DNA of 39,194 nt from Qipengyuania algicida (lineage in GTDB: Bacteria > Pseudomonadota > Alphaproteobacteria > Sphingomonadales > Sphingomonadaceae). A model generated the notes under the pieces. The model saw only the letters and a list, made by a program, of their open reading frames with translations. It ran no database searches and was not told the DNA's origin. Below are positions 8,985-17,847 of the stretch, piece after piece; within the stretch, counting starts at the first letter, position 1, and each line of letters begins with the position of its first letter. The position numbers were made by a program, and so were the translations under genes. The DNA lies in the NCBI RefSeq assembly GCF_009828025.1, contig NZ_WTYA01000015.1, positions 1-39,194 on the forward strand. Direction: 5' to 3'.

Positions 8985-9821
8985 ATGAATATGATCAAAC
9001 TTCTACGAGGGTCTGCAGCAGCAGCATTAGCTACGGCCATGATATTTGCTGCTTCGCCTTCGAACGCAGCCGACCGTCACGATCGCGGTCAGCATTCCGA
9101 AAATGCTCGGCACGGCGGCAATCGCGTCGAGCAACGCCCAGCGAGATCGGACCGGCCCCAACAGCGCAACTGGTCGCGTAGTGAACAACGCTCTCAGCCG
9201 AACCCCAACATTCGACGCGAGGAAAGAAACTTCGATCGTGGCCAGGCAATGCGCCAAGTCCAGCGCCAGGAGGTGCAGCGCGAAAGTCGGTCGAACTGGC
9301 AGCGCGACAACAGCTACGGCGCCAACCGCATTGCTGCCCAACGCCGTCAGCAGATCGAACGCCAATCACACGAACGGGCACGAGCGAATTATCGCGACGG
9401 TTATCGTGACGGTCGCACGGTCGATCGCCGCAACGACCGGAATGATCGGGCTCGCGCCTATAACAACGGCTATCGTGAAGCGCGGCGGGATAGTCGGCAG
9501 GATTATCGCCAGTGGAACCGAAGCCATTGGCGGAACGATCACCGCTACAACTGGCAGAACTACCGCCGCTCGCACCGCAATATTTACCGCTTGAACCGGT
9601 ATTATGCGCCCTACCGCGATTACAGCTACCGTCGGCTTGGTATCGGCTTCGTCCTGAATTCGCTGTTCTATTCGAACCGCTACTGGATCAACGATCCGGG
9701 CTATTACCGCCTGCCGCCGGTCTACGGCCCGTATCGCTGGGTACGCTATTATGACGATGCCCTGCTGGTCGACATCTACACTGGCCGCGTGGTCGACGTG
9801 ATCCACGGTATTTTCTGGTAA
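8985..9821 (+). CDS. RcnB family periplasmic protein with long Arg/Asn-rich region
   Basis: The product has 278 residues. A signal peptide covers residues 1-28 (cleavage after PSNA). A long low-complexity stretch rich in Arg, Asn, Gln and Ser follows to about residue 200. The C-terminus is an RcnB domain, recognisable from GYYRLPPVYGPYRWVRY and the ending VVDVIHGIFW. RcnB proteins act in periplasmic nickel/cobalt homeostasis in E. coli, but most sphingomonad members are uncharacterised, so a metal role is not assured. The ATG at 8985 has GGAG 9 nt upstream. The upstream gap contains CATCGTGTC twice (8884-8892 and 8908-8916). A strong terminator follows. Confidence 0.85.
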   Translation: MNMIKLLRGSAAAALATAMIFAASPSNAADRHDRGQHSENARHGGNRVEQRPARSDRPQQRNWSRSEQRSQPNPNIRREERNFDRGQAMRQVQRQEVQRESRSNWQRDNSYGANRIAAQRRQQIERQSHERARANYRDGYRDGRTVDRRNDRNDRARAYNNGYREARRDSRQDYRQWNRSHWRNDHRYNWQNYRRSHRNIYRLNRYYAPYRDYSYRRLGIGFVLNSLFYSNRYWINDPGYYRLPPVYGPYRWVRYYDDALLVDIYTGRVVDVIHGIFW

Positions 9822-9837
9822 TTGCCGACTCATAAAC

Positions 9838-9873
9838 AGCCCCCGCCAGCAAGCTGACTGGCGGGGGCTTTTC
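9838..9873 (+). terminator. Strong intrinsic terminator after the RcnB-like gene
   Basis: AGCCCCCGCCAG (9838-9849) and CTGGCGGGGGCT (9858-9869) form a perfect 12-bp stem with an 8-nt loop, followed by TTTTC. It may also serve the convergent cytochrome b561 gene in the other direction. Confidence 0.9.
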
Positions 9874-9881
9874 GTTGTCGA

Positions 9882-10445
9882 TTATTCGCCGGCAACCTTA
9901 CCGAAGGGGAGCATTCTGAAAATCCCGCCATCCTTATCGAAGAAGGTATGTTTGAGTGCGCCAAGAATGTGCAGGCCGACAAGGTAGATCAGGATCATAC
10001 CGAAAGTGCCGTGCAGCTCGAATATCTCGCGGCTGAGGCCCTTATTCTGACCGATCGGAAGCGGCGGAATGGTGAACCACCCGAAGAAATCGATCGACCG
10101 GCCGCCGAGCGAATTGGCGATCCAAGCGCCCAGTGGCAAAGCTATCAGCAAGACGTAAAAGATCACGTGCGTTGTCCTAGCGACGATTTTCTCCCAGTTG
10201 GCGTAATTGGTCGGAAGTGGCGGCACGGGATGGCCCAATCGCCACAGCAGTCGCCCGAGCGTCAGCACAAGGATCAGGATACCGAAAGCCTTGTGATCCC
10301 CCATCAGCGCGGCGCCTGCGGCACCCTTTGCGTGATGCGCATTTTCGGCCAGGCGCCAATTAAGGATCACCAGCACGGCAATCGTCCAGTGAAACAGCAT
10401 GGCTACAACCGAGTAGCGTGTTCTGTTCGTTGCATTCACTACCAT
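9882..10445 (-). CDS. Cytochrome b561 family protein
   Basis: The product is a four-helix, di-heme b inner-membrane protein of 187 residues, the usual CybB length. It passes electrons between a quinol pool and other acceptors. The candidate heme ligands are His19 (LFHW), His51 (GDHKAFG), His145 (ELHGTFG) and His159 (GLHILG). They match the four conserved histidines of E. coli CybB in order and spacing. Hydrophobic helices cover roughly residues 12-30, 53-70, 92-111 and 146-166. It is transcribed away from the oxygenase gene with about 107 bases between starts. The physiological partner is not visible. Confidence 0.92.
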   Translation of the reverse strand: MVVNATNRTRYSVVAMLFHWTIAVLVILNWRLAENAHHAKGAAGAALMGDHKAFGILILVLTLGRLLWRLGHPVPPLPTNYANWEKIVARTTHVIFYVLLIALPLGAWIANSLGGRSIDFFGWFTIPPLPIGQNKGLSREIFELHGTFGMILIYLVGLHILGALKHTFFDKDGGIFRMLPFGKVAGE

Positions 10446-10552
10446 AGACTGCGGCTCCCGATTGGTGCGACCAGCACCCTGACTAACGTATATGGCGCCA
10501 CTGACAAGCCGCTGGGTTGCACCGTGCGCTTCAATGACTAAATCTGTGCGCC

Positions 10553-11221
10553 ATGAATTCCATCACTACCGTTCCCGATCAGGATGCCTTGCGCCGCATT
10601 GGCGCTTCGGTTCGCGCGCGGCTCGAAGGCGATCCCGGCGTCTACAAAATTCCCAGCGACAGGGCTGAGATCTTCGCCGTCGGCGATTTCCTGACGCCCG
10701 TGGAGTGCGAGCGTTTCGTGCGCATCATCGATGTCGTGGCCAGGCCGAGCGAGCTGCACGACACCTCCTACGCCAGCAAGTTCCGCACCTCCTATTCCGG
10801 GAATTTCGATCCGCACGACCCGTTCGTCAAAGGCGTGTCGCGTCGAATCGACGATTTGCTCGGGATCAATTCGATCTGCGGCGAGACGATCCAGGGGCAA
10901 CGGTATCTGCCGGGGCAGGAGTTCAAGGCGCATAACGACTGGTTCTACACCGACCAGCCGTACTGGAAGGGCGAACAGAAGCGCGGTGGGCAGCGCAGCT
11001 GGACGGCGATGGCTTTCCTGAACGAGGTCGAGGAAGGTGGGCATACCTTCTTTTCGGAGATCGGCGCTTCGATCGAACCCAAACCGGGTGTCTTGCTGGT
11101 GTGGAACAATGCCAAACCGGACGGCACGCCAAATCTCGATACGCTCCATGCGGGAACGCCGGTGATCAAGGGCATGAAATATGTCCTCACCAAATGGTAT
11201 CGCACACGCAAATGGCGTTGA
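10553..11221 (+). CDS. Prolyl 4-hydroxylase-type 2-oxoglutarate/Fe(II) oxygenase
   Basis: This 222-residue oxygenase belongs to the P4H alpha-subunit type. Iron ligands are His127 and Asp129 (HND) and His199 (LHAG). Lys209, ten residues after His199, is placed to bind 2-oxoglutarate. The segments GQRYLPGQEFKAHNDWF and the FLNEVEEGGHTFF strand are typical of bacterial P4Hc proteins. No signal peptide is seen, so it probably acts in the cytosol. Targets could be proline residues in a translation factor or a small molecule; the sequence does not say. It converges with the DUF1003/lysK operon, with 27 bases between stop codons. Confidence 0.9.
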   Translation: MNSITTVPDQDALRRIGASVRARLEGDPGVYKIPSDRAEIFAVGDFLTPVECERFVRIIDVVARPSELHDTSYASKFRTSYSGNFDPHDPFVKGVSRRIDDLLGINSICGETIQGQRYLPGQEFKAHNDWFYTDQPYWKGEQKRGGQRSWTAMAFLNEVEEGGHTFFSEIGASIEPKPGVLLVWNNAKPDGTPNLDTLHAGTPVIKGMKYVLTKWYRTRKWR

Positions 11222-11248
11222 ACGCGCGGGCCTGAACGGCGCACGACA

Positions 11249-11770
11249 TCAACCCTTGCCGTCGCGCTTAGCCGAATCGGTGGCGAGCCGCGCCAGCCGG
11301 TCGATCTTGCGAGACAGCCGCAAGATTTCGAGCTGGGTGCGTAGGTTGACCTCATAATCGTGCCGCGCGGCAACCCGATCCTTGGCTGATTGCCGGTTCT
11401 GGCTCATCATGATGACCGGCGCCTGTATCGCGGCCAGCATCGACAGCATCAGGTTGAGGAAGATGTAGGGATAGCCATCGAACGGCTTGATCCCCAGATC
11501 GACCAGCACTTCGCTGTTGAGCAGCATCCAAGTGACCAGAACCACGCCAAAGGCGATGATGAAACCCCAACTTCCGCCCACCGCGGCCACGCGGTCGGCC
11601 AGCTTGTCGGCGAAGCTCATTCGCAGTTGTGCCGCCTCTGCCGCGTCGATTCCGATATAGGACCCGGACGCAACCCGATTGAGGACTTCCTGCTCCTCGA
11701 CATCGAGTTCGTCCAACGACCGACCCAGCAACTCCTGAGCCAGTTGCTCTACCCGGGCAGGATCGGTCAT
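11249..11770 (-). CDS. DUF1003 family membrane protein
   Basis: The product has 173 residues. It is a clear DUF1003 member: two membrane helices (about 66-88 and 100-124) flank the family segment YPYIFLNLMLSMLAAIQAPV. This is followed by the basic stretch MMSQNRQSAKDRVAARHDYE and a coiled-coil-like tail ending in Lys/Gly. The N-terminal 60 residues are acidic and cytosolic. The start codon overlaps the lysK stop by four bases (ATGA), so translation is probably coupled to lysK. DUF1003 has no established biochemical function. The coupling to a tRNA synthetase may be only positional. Confidence 0.88.
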   Translation of the reverse strand: MTDPARVEQLAQELLGRSLDELDVEEQEVLNRVASGSYIGIDAAEAAQLRMSFADKLADRVAAVGGSWGFIIAFGVVLVTWMLLNSEVLVDLGIKPFDGYPYIFLNLMLSMLAAIQAPVIMMSQNRQSAKDRVAARHDYEVNLRTQLEILRLSRKIDRLARLATDSAKRDGKG

Positions 11771-13398
11771 CGCGATAGCGCCTCCGCAATCAGTTTGCGG
11801 CTGTTATCGATACCGTAAAGCGCGATGAAACTGCCCATCCGCGGCCCCTGCGCGCTGCCCAGCAGCGTTTCATAGAGCGCCTTGAACCAGTCGCGCAGAT
11901 TGTCGAACCCGAATTCCTCTCGCTTGCCGATCTCATAGACCATTGTTTGCAAATCCTCCGCGCTGGTTGCCGGATCGACCTTCGCCAGCTCCGCATCCAA
12001 CGCGCGCAAAGCCGCGGCCTCGTTGGCCTCAGCTGCTCGCTTGACCAGCGTTGGGGCGACGAATTCACGATTATAGGCGAGCGCAGTCGTAACCAGCGCG
12101 GCCAGCTCGGGTTGCTTGGCGGGGTCCGCGTCCTCGACATAATTGCCGAGGTACGACCACACCTGCTCCGCATTGGCCTGGGCGCCCAGCACGCCGACGA
12201 GGTTCAGCAACAGCGCATAAGTCACCGGCAGCGTGTCTCCCGCGCCGGGAGTATCGGAACCCTTCCCCTCCCCATTAACCCGCAGCAAATGCCACACAGG
12301 ATTGCCGAGCTGCTTGTCGAGTTCCTGCTCGGCCAGCCGCTCGCGAAATTGCCAGTAATCGTCGACCGCGCGCGGGATCACTCCGGCATGAAGCTGCTTG
12401 GCGCTCTTGGGATTAGGGAAGATATAGAAGCCAAGCGATTCCTCGCTGCCATAGGTCAGCCATTCGTCGATCGTCAGGCCATTGCCCTTGGACTTGGAAA
12501 TCTTCTCGCCATTGGCATCGAGGAACAGCTCGTAGATCAGTCCTTCGGGCTTGCGTCCACCGAGCACCTGCACGATCTTGCCAGACTGCACGCCGCTGTC
12601 GGTCAGATCCTTGCCATACATCTCGTAATCGACGCCAAGCGCATACCAGCGCATCGCCCAATCGACTTTCCATTGCAGCTTGGCCATCCCGCCAAACGCG
12701 GACTGCTCGACCACCGATCCATGTTCGTCGGTGAAGCGCACCATACCCGCATCGGCATCAACCACCTCGACCGGCACTTGCAGCACCTTGCCCGAAGTTG
12801 GCGAGATCGGCAGGACCGGCGAATAGGTCGCGCGCCGCTCCTCGCGCAGGGTCGGGAGCATGATGTCGAGGATGGCCTGGTTCTTGCGCAAGACCTGCTT
12901 CAGCGCCTCGTCAAAGTCGCCCGAATTATAGCGGTCGCTCGACGCGACGAATTCATAATCGAAGCCGAACCGGTCGAGAAACTCGCGCAGGCGCGCATTA
13001 TTGTGCGCGGCAAAGCTTTCGTAACCGGCATCGAAGGGGTCGGGAATGCGGCTCAAGGGCTTGCCGAGATTGGCTTCCAGCAGCGCCTGATTGGGCAGAT
13101 TGTCGGGTACCTTGCGCAGGCCGTCCATATCGTCGGAAAAGGCGACCAGCCTGGTCTTGCCATCCTCTGGCCTCGCGCCGATCAGCGCCTCGAATGCGCG
13201 ACGTACCAGCGTGGTACGCAGCACTTCCTGAAACGTCCCGATATGCGGCAGGCCCGAGGGGCCGTATCCCGTTTCGAACAAAACCGGCGAGCCGTCCGGC
13301 TTTGCGCCATCCGGATAGCGTTTGAGCAGCCGCTGCGCCTCCTGGAACGGCCATGCCTTGGAGCTTCTTGCGGCTTCGATCAGTGCGGTGTCAGTCAT
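11767..13398 (-). CDS. lysK: Class I lysyl-tRNA synthetase
   Basis: This 543-residue enzyme charges tRNA-Lys and belongs to the class I form found in archaea and many alphaproteobacteria rather than the common class II LysS. The Rossmann-fold signatures are HIGT (52-55, in GPSGLPHIGTF) and KISKS (299-303). The C-terminal helical anticodon-binding part runs to the stop. I chose ATG at 13398 (MTDTAL), with GAGAGG about 8 nt upstream. An extension to 13458 would add a Cys-rich leader with no family match. It is followed by the coupled DUF1003 gene. Its 5' region holds paired TGTGACTTT repeats and short palindromes. Confidence 0.96.
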   Translation of the reverse strand: MTDTALIEAARSSKAWPFQEAQRLLKRYPDGAKPDGSPVLFETGYGPSGLPHIGTFQEVLRTTLVRRAFEALIGARPEDGKTRLVAFSDDMDGLRKVPDNLPNQALLEANLGKPLSRIPDPFDAGYESFAAHNNARLREFLDRFGFDYEFVASSDRYNSGDFDEALKQVLRKNQAILDIMLPTLREERRATYSPVLPISPTSGKVLQVPVEVVDADAGMVRFTDEHGSVVEQSAFGGMAKLQWKVDWAMRWYALGVDYEMYGKDLTDSGVQSGKIVQVLGGRKPEGLIYELFLDANGEKISKSKGNGLTIDEWLTYGSEESLGFYIFPNPKSAKQLHAGVIPRAVDDYWQFRERLAEQELDKQLGNPVWHLLRVNGEGKGSDTPGAGDTLPVTYALLLNLVGVLGAQANAEQVWSYLGNYVEDADPAKQPELAALVTTALAYNREFVAPTLVKRAAEANEAAALRALDAELAKVDPATSAEDLQTMVYEIGKREEFGFDNLRDWFKALYETLLGSAQGPRMGSFIALYGIDNSRKLIAEALSR

Positions 13399-13692
13399 CG
13401 CGCACGCCTCTCGCCCAAGCTGACCTCCGTGGCAAGTCCACAGCGATGTGGAACACATCTGCCGGTTCTGGAACCTGTGACTTTCGCAAGATTCTTTTTG
13501 ATGGCCGGTCCTTTAGATCGATTTCCGAGATTTGGCGTGTGACTTTTGCATTTCCGCAATCCAACAGCCCCGAAATAGCTGATGCCAGCGAACTGAAGGT
13601 TAGGGAGAGAGTTGAAGCGAAGTATCATCATGAACCGCAAGGATAATCACGCTATTCGGATTAGGACAGCCGAAAAGCAGCGACTGGCATGG
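13399..13692. other. Intergenic region upstream of lysK
   Basis: I see no gene here. Reading frames across it lack family features and ribosome sites. It contains GATGTG-gaa-CACATC (13445-13459), GGTTC-TG-GAACC (just downstream, about 13463-13474), and a near-exact direct repeat TGTGACTTTCGC / TGTGACTTTTGC (13476-13487 and 13538-13549). It should hold the lysK promoter on the minus strand. Confidence 0.5.
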
Positions 13693-13722
13693 CAAAAGGC
13701 GCCCCGGTATCCCGGAGCGCCC
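13693..13722 (-). terminator. Intrinsic terminator of the hypothetical gene at 13755-14882
   Basis: Read on the minus strand, GGCGCTCCGGG, a short ATA loop and CCGGGGCGCC form a GC-rich stem. TTTT follows immediately. It lies about 30 bases past the stop codon of the gene it would terminate. Confidence 0.8.
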
Positions 13723-13754
13723 CTGTGGTGTGTTCACCGACACATTGCAGGTGG

Positions 13755-14882
13755 TCATGCCGTCGCGGGTTGCCATCCGCGCAGGGCAGGCCAGCGATTG
13801 GTGTACTGGCTGAGGTCGATCCGCGGCTTGCGACTCTCGAATCTGCGATCGAGCGACTGAATGATCAGCTTGGCGCGATGAGCGCGTGCACGCTTGGAAC
13901 GGAACGGATTGGCACGGTCAGGCTTGGCCGCGATCAACCGTTTGAGCAGGGCGTCCCGCTCGTCAAACCTTTCCGGAACGGCTGGAGGGAGAACGACCGG
14001 ATCGCCATTGCCGGAGGTCGATTCCACCCGGGCCAGCGGATGGCGCGAATGGCCGGCGTCGGCAATCGGTGGCGCGATGCGCGTAGCCACAGGCGTAGAC
14101 GCGCGAGCACCTTGCGACGTGGCAACTGGCTCGTCGGCCACGGCCTCGCCTGCATCCTTGGGTTGTTCGACGTGCTCCGTCCGCGTTTCAACATAGGGTG
14201 GCGGGTTGCGACGACGACGCATGGCTGAAACGGCCAAGCCACCCACGGCAATCAATCCCAATGCGCCAACGATACCGAAGATCGCTTCCTCGTTTGCCTG
14301 ACCGGCATTGTTGTCGGCTGTCGCTGCCGGAGCAGCGGCTGACTGACTCTCCGATTGCTGCGAAAGAGCGTCAGGAATGCCGTCTGGCTGGAGGCTGGGC
14401 GACGAAGCTGGCCTGTCGACCGGAGCCACAAAGGTTTGTGCGGGAGGCGGAGCATTCTCCGTCGAGGTCACGGCACTGTTCTTGGGCGAGGTACTTGTCG
14501 CCGCCTGCTTCACCTGCGTCGTTGCGGACGACGCCTTTTTCTCGACCGTGCTGACGGCAGGTTTTGGGGTGACCGGCGCAACCGGTGCCACGGCGTTAGG
14601 CGAGATCGCCGATACGCCAGCCGATTTGGTGGGCATCGGATCGGGCAGGACGACCGGACTTGGGGCGGTTGTCTCGCTCGCCGTTTCCGGAATGACGATC
14701 ACCGGGGCCGGGTTGGCAGCGGGCTCGACCGGCTCGGCGGCCGACGCGTCCGGAGACACATCGGGCAGGATGATCGTAGGCTGCAATGACGCGGCGTCTT
14801 GCGCCAGAACGGCGGTTGCGGGGAGCGCGGCGGACGCGGCAATCGCGACGGCTGCACAGCGGGTCATGAGAAGTTTTGTCAT
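13755..14882 (-). CDS. Hypothetical Pro/Ala-rich membrane-anchored protein
   Basis: I do not recognise this 375-residue protein. It starts with a signal peptide (1-27, cleavage near VLAQ). About 170 residues of Pro/Ala/Ser/Thr-rich linker follow. A single hydrophobic helix at 201-221 is followed by RRRR at 222-225. The cytosolic side is a second disordered stretch and then a compact basic C-terminal block of about 65 residues (ERDALLKRLIAAKPDRANPF to LSQYTNRWPAL). The layout suggests a single-pass protein with a long periplasmic stalk and a folded basic cytosolic end. AAGG precedes the ATG at 14882. It is divergent from the helicase gene and has its own terminator. Coding is well supported by codon use and length; function is unknown. 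Confidence 0.75.
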   Translation of the reverse strand: MTKLLMTRCAAVAIAASAALPATAVLAQDAASLQPTIILPDVSPDASAAEPVEPAANPAPVIVIPETASETTAPSPVVLPDPMPTKSAGVSAISPNAVAPVAPVTPKPAVSTVEKKASSATTQVKQAATSTSPKNSAVTSTENAPPPAQTFVAPVDRPASSPSLQPDGIPDALSQQSESQSAAAPAATADNNAGQANEEAIFGIVGALGLIAVGGLAVSAMRRRRNPPPYVETRTEHVEQPKDAGEAVADEPVATSQGARASTPVATRIAPPIADAGHSRHPLARVESTSGNGDPVVLPPAVPERFDERDALLKRLIAAKPDRANPFRSKRARAHRAKLIIQSLDRRFESRKPRIDLSQYTNRWPALRGWQPATA

Positions 14883-15081
14883 AGTGCCTTATTAACGACA
14901 CATTCTATGTCGGCGTTCCCGTAATGTGCCGTTCAGCTTCGTCTATACTCCTGTTATTATGTGTTTTTAGTGAAAGCAAGCGCGATAAGGCGCCGAGTAA
15001 TTCCGACCAACGGATTGCCCTGTTTTGGCAATTCGGCACTCTGTGTTTACTTTTCGTTCCCAGCTGACCATGGTCTTTCCG

Positions 15082-17847
15082 ATGAGCGAAATCCTGCCCC
15101 TCCCCGCGCTTCAAGCGAGCCATGCGGGAACCTGGCTGCGCGAGGCATCGGGGTCGACGCGTGGGCTGTCGAAAGGCGAAGCCGTCATGGCCGCCGCCGA
15201 CACGCCCCTGTTGCTGCTCAATGCGCCGCTTGTGGCCAGCCGGTTGGGTTATCCCGACCTGTCAGGACTGGACCTGCTGGAGCTGTTCGCCTTTGTTCAT
15301 CCGGCACGTTTCTGCGTGCCTACGCCCAAGGGACTGGCGACGGCGCTGGGGATCGAAGAGCCCGCTGGAGACGGTGATGTGCCGCTGCTTTTGCAGCGCG
15401 CAGCAGGCAAGCTCATCGAAACCTGCGAAAATCCCGACTGGCCGCAACGCGAAGGTGCGTGGTCAGCGTTCCAATCGCTGGCCCGTCTGCGCTGGCCGTG
15501 GGCGCAGATCCTCGCCCCGCACATCGCTCGCCCCGAGCGGGCCGAGAAATGGTTGTTTTCGCGCTTGCCCGAATGGGAAGACGCGCAGGATCGCCCCCAG
15601 CCCGGGCAAGTCCTGATCGAGGAAGAGGAAATCGCTGCCCGATTGGAGCGGCTGACCGGCGAAGGCGCCGAAAGGCGCGAAGGGCAACGGCACTTCGCAC
15701 GCGACACTGGCGCAATCTTCGCGCCGCGTGCGCGCGAACGTCAGCCGCATATTCTGCTGTCGCAGGCAGGCACCGGGATCGGCAAGACGCTCGGCTATCT
15801 CGCTCCCGCCTCGCTCTGGGCGGAACAGTCGGGCGGCACGGTCTGGGTGTCGACCTACACCAAGAACCTGCAGCGCCAGTTGCGCCGTGAGAGTGCACGC
15901 GCATGGCCTGCCGCCCGGCCGGACGGCTCGCCACCGGTGGTGGTACGCAAGGGGCGCGAGAATTACCTCTGCCTGCTCAATCTGGAGGATGCGCTCCAAG
16001 GTGGTTTCGGCGGACGTGCAGCGATCCTTGCGCAGCTGGTCGCGCGCTGGGCCGCCTACAGCCAGGACGGAGACATGATCGGCGGCGATCTGCCCGGCTG
16101 GCTCGGCACGCTGTTCCGCAAGCGCGGCATCGCCTCGCTGACCGACCAGCGCGGCGAATGCGTCTATGCGGGCTGTCCGCATTACCGCAAATGCTTCATC
16201 GAGCGCGCCGCACGGGCAAGCGCGCAAGCCGATCTCGTCATCGCCAACCATGCGCTGGTGATGGTCAATGCGGCGCGCGCCGGTTTTGGTCAGGGGCGCG
16301 ACCATGCCCAGCGGCCGACCCGCATTGTGTTCGACGAAGGACACCACGTGTTCGAAGCGGCCGATTCGACCTTTGCCGCAGCATTGACCGGCGCCGAAGC
16401 GATCGAGCTGCGCCGCTGGATCCTCGGCCCCGAACGCAACGCCAAGGGACGCCGCAGGGGTCTTGCCGCGAGGCTCGCCGATGTCGCCAGCTATGATGAA
16501 GCCGGTGGCAAGGCCATCGAAGCCGCTGTGCAGGCGGCGCAATCGCTCCCCTCCGATGGCTGGCTTGCGCGGCTGGTCGAGAACGCACCATCAGGTCCGC
16601 TGGAGCTGCTTCTGGCCGAAGTACGCGCCTGCACCTATGCACGCGATGAAAGCGGAGGGCAGGAAGCGGGCTATGGCATCGAGACCGAAGCCGCGCAGCT
16701 CCCCGGCGAACTGGTCGAGGCGGCCGGTTTGGCCGAGCAGGCGCTGGCCGCGGTGCGCGTGCCGCTGATCCGGCTGGCCGGAAGGCTCGAGGCGGTGATC
16801 GAGGATCCACCCGACTGGCTTGACGGACAAGGACGCGCGCGGATCGATGGGGCGCGCCATTCGCTCAGTTGGCGGATCGATTTGCTGGCGGCGTGGGAAG
16901 CCCTACTGTCGCGGCTGGGCGGACCCGCCGACCCCGAATTCGTCGACTGGCTGGCGGTCGAGCGCGGCGACGCGCGCGAATTCGATGTCGGCCTGCATCG
17001 CCACTGGCTTGACCCGATGAAGCCGTTCGCGCGCGTGGTGCTCGAACCCGCGCATGGCGTGATGCTGACCAGCGCCACGCTGACCGATCGGGACGAGACC
17101 GGTCCGGACTGGGCCGCCGCCATCGCCCGCTCGGGCGCGCCGCATCTCGAAATCGCCCCCAGGACCGCGCTGGCGGACAGCCCGTTCGACTATGCCGCGC
17201 GCGCCGAGGTGCTGATCGTCACCGATATCCGCAAAGGCGACCTTGCCGGGCTGGCCGGAGCCTATGCCCGCCTGATCGAGGCGTCGGGTGGCGGCGTGCT
17301 CGGCCTGTTCACCGCGATCCGCCGGATGCGCGCGGTGCATGGGCGTATCGCCGACCGGCTCGCGCGCGGCGGCCTCCCGCTCTATGCCCAGCACGTCGAT
17401 CCGATCGACACCGGCACGCTGACCGACATCTTCCGGGATGACCCACACGCCAGCCTGCTGGGCACCGATGCCCTGCGCGACGGGGTCGACGTGCCCGGAC
17501 GCTCGCTGCGCTGCGTCGTGATGGAAAGCGTGCCCTGGCCGCGCCCGACCATCCTCCACCGCGCGCGCCGCGCCGCCGCAGCCGAGCAAGCGGGCGGCGC
17601 ACACCGCTACGACGACCGCATCATCCGGGCACGGATCGCGCAGGCGTTCGGTCGCCTGATCCGCACGCGCGAGGATGCGGGGCATTTCGTGATGCTCTCC
17701 CCAGCTTTCCCCAGCCGCCTGCTGTCCGCTTTCCCTGAAGGCACACCCGTCATAAGGCTGACACTCGAAGAGTCTTTACAGCGCGTGGCGCAGGGTGTTG
17801 GAAACCAGGCAGCAGCTTTGATGGACAAGGAACAGGCGGGCGAGTGA
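15082..17847 (+). CDS. DinG/XPD-like ATP-dependent DNA helicase with Fe-S cluster
   Basis: This superfamily 2 helicase has about 921 residues from the chosen start. A family-specific N-terminal region of about 220 residues precedes Walker A AGTGIGKT (229-236). Four cysteines, Cys297, Cys360, Cys365 and Cys371 (the last three in GECVYAGCPHYRKC), match the Fe-S domain of DinG/XPD enzymes. DEGH (418-421) is the DEAH-box. The C-terminal helicase half includes LGTDALRDGVDVPG and an Arg-finger-like QAFGRLIRTRED. It probably unwinds 5'-3' at repair or replication intermediates. The start is uncertain: ATG 15082 (MSEIL) or ATG 15070 are both possible, and neither has a clear ribosome site. Its stop overlaps the next gene by 4 bases. 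Confidence 0.9.
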   Translation: MSEILPLPALQASHAGTWLREASGSTRGLSKGEAVMAAADTPLLLLNAPLVASRLGYPDLSGLDLLELFAFVHPARFCVPTPKGLATALGIEEPAGDGDVPLLLQRAAGKLIETCENPDWPQREGAWSAFQSLARLRWPWAQILAPHIARPERAEKWLFSRLPEWEDAQDRPQPGQVLIEEEEIAARLERLTGEGAERREGQRHFARDTGAIFAPRARERQPHILLSQAGTGIGKTLGYLAPASLWAEQSGGTVWVSTYTKNLQRQLRRESARAWPAARPDGSPPVVVRKGRENYLCLLNLEDALQGGFGGRAAILAQLVARWAAYSQDGDMIGGDLPGWLGTLFRKRGIASLTDQRGECVYAGCPHYRKCFIERAARASAQADLVIANHALVMVNAARAGFGQGRDHAQRPTRIVFDEGHHVFEAADSTFAAALTGAEAIELRRWILGPERNAKGRRRGLAARLADVASYDEAGGKAIEAAVQAAQSLPSDGWLARLVENAPSGPLELLLAEVRACTYARDESGGQEAGYGIETEAAQLPGELVEAAGLAEQALAAVRVPLIRLAGRLEAVIEDPPDWLDGQGRARIDGARHSLSWRIDLLAAWEALLSRLGGPADPEFVDWLAVERGDAREFDVGLHRHWLDPMKPFARVVLEPAHGVMLTSATLTDRDETGPDWAAAIARSGAPHLEIAPRTALADSPFDYAARAEVLIVTDIRKGDLAGLAGAYARLIEASGGGVLGLFTAIRRMRAVHGRIADRLARGGLPLYAQHVDPIDTGTLTDIFRDDPHASLLGTDALRDGVDVPGRSLRCVVMESVPWPRPTILHRARRAAAAEQAGGAHRYDDRIIRARIAQAFGRLIRTREDAGHFVMLSPAFPSRLLSAFPEGTPVIRLTLEESLQRVAQGVGNQAAALMDKEQAGE

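Noticed and set aside
7468..8988. Plus-strand open frame of 506 codons across the ClC gene
   Set aside because: It is the complement of a well-supported ClC gene. The translated product is low-complexity, polar and without motifs.
11947..13542. Plus-strand open frame of 531 codons across lysK
   Set aside because: It is antisense to lysK, which has both class I synthetase signatures.
14914..14933. GTTC repeats upstream of the helicase as a LexA box
   Set aside because: The alphaproteobacterial SOS box needs GTTC-N7-GTTC; here the spacing is about 12 bases.
15463..16542. Minus-strand open frame of 359 codons within the helicase
   Set aside because: The helicase motifs and Fe-S cysteines on the plus strand establish that strand as coding.
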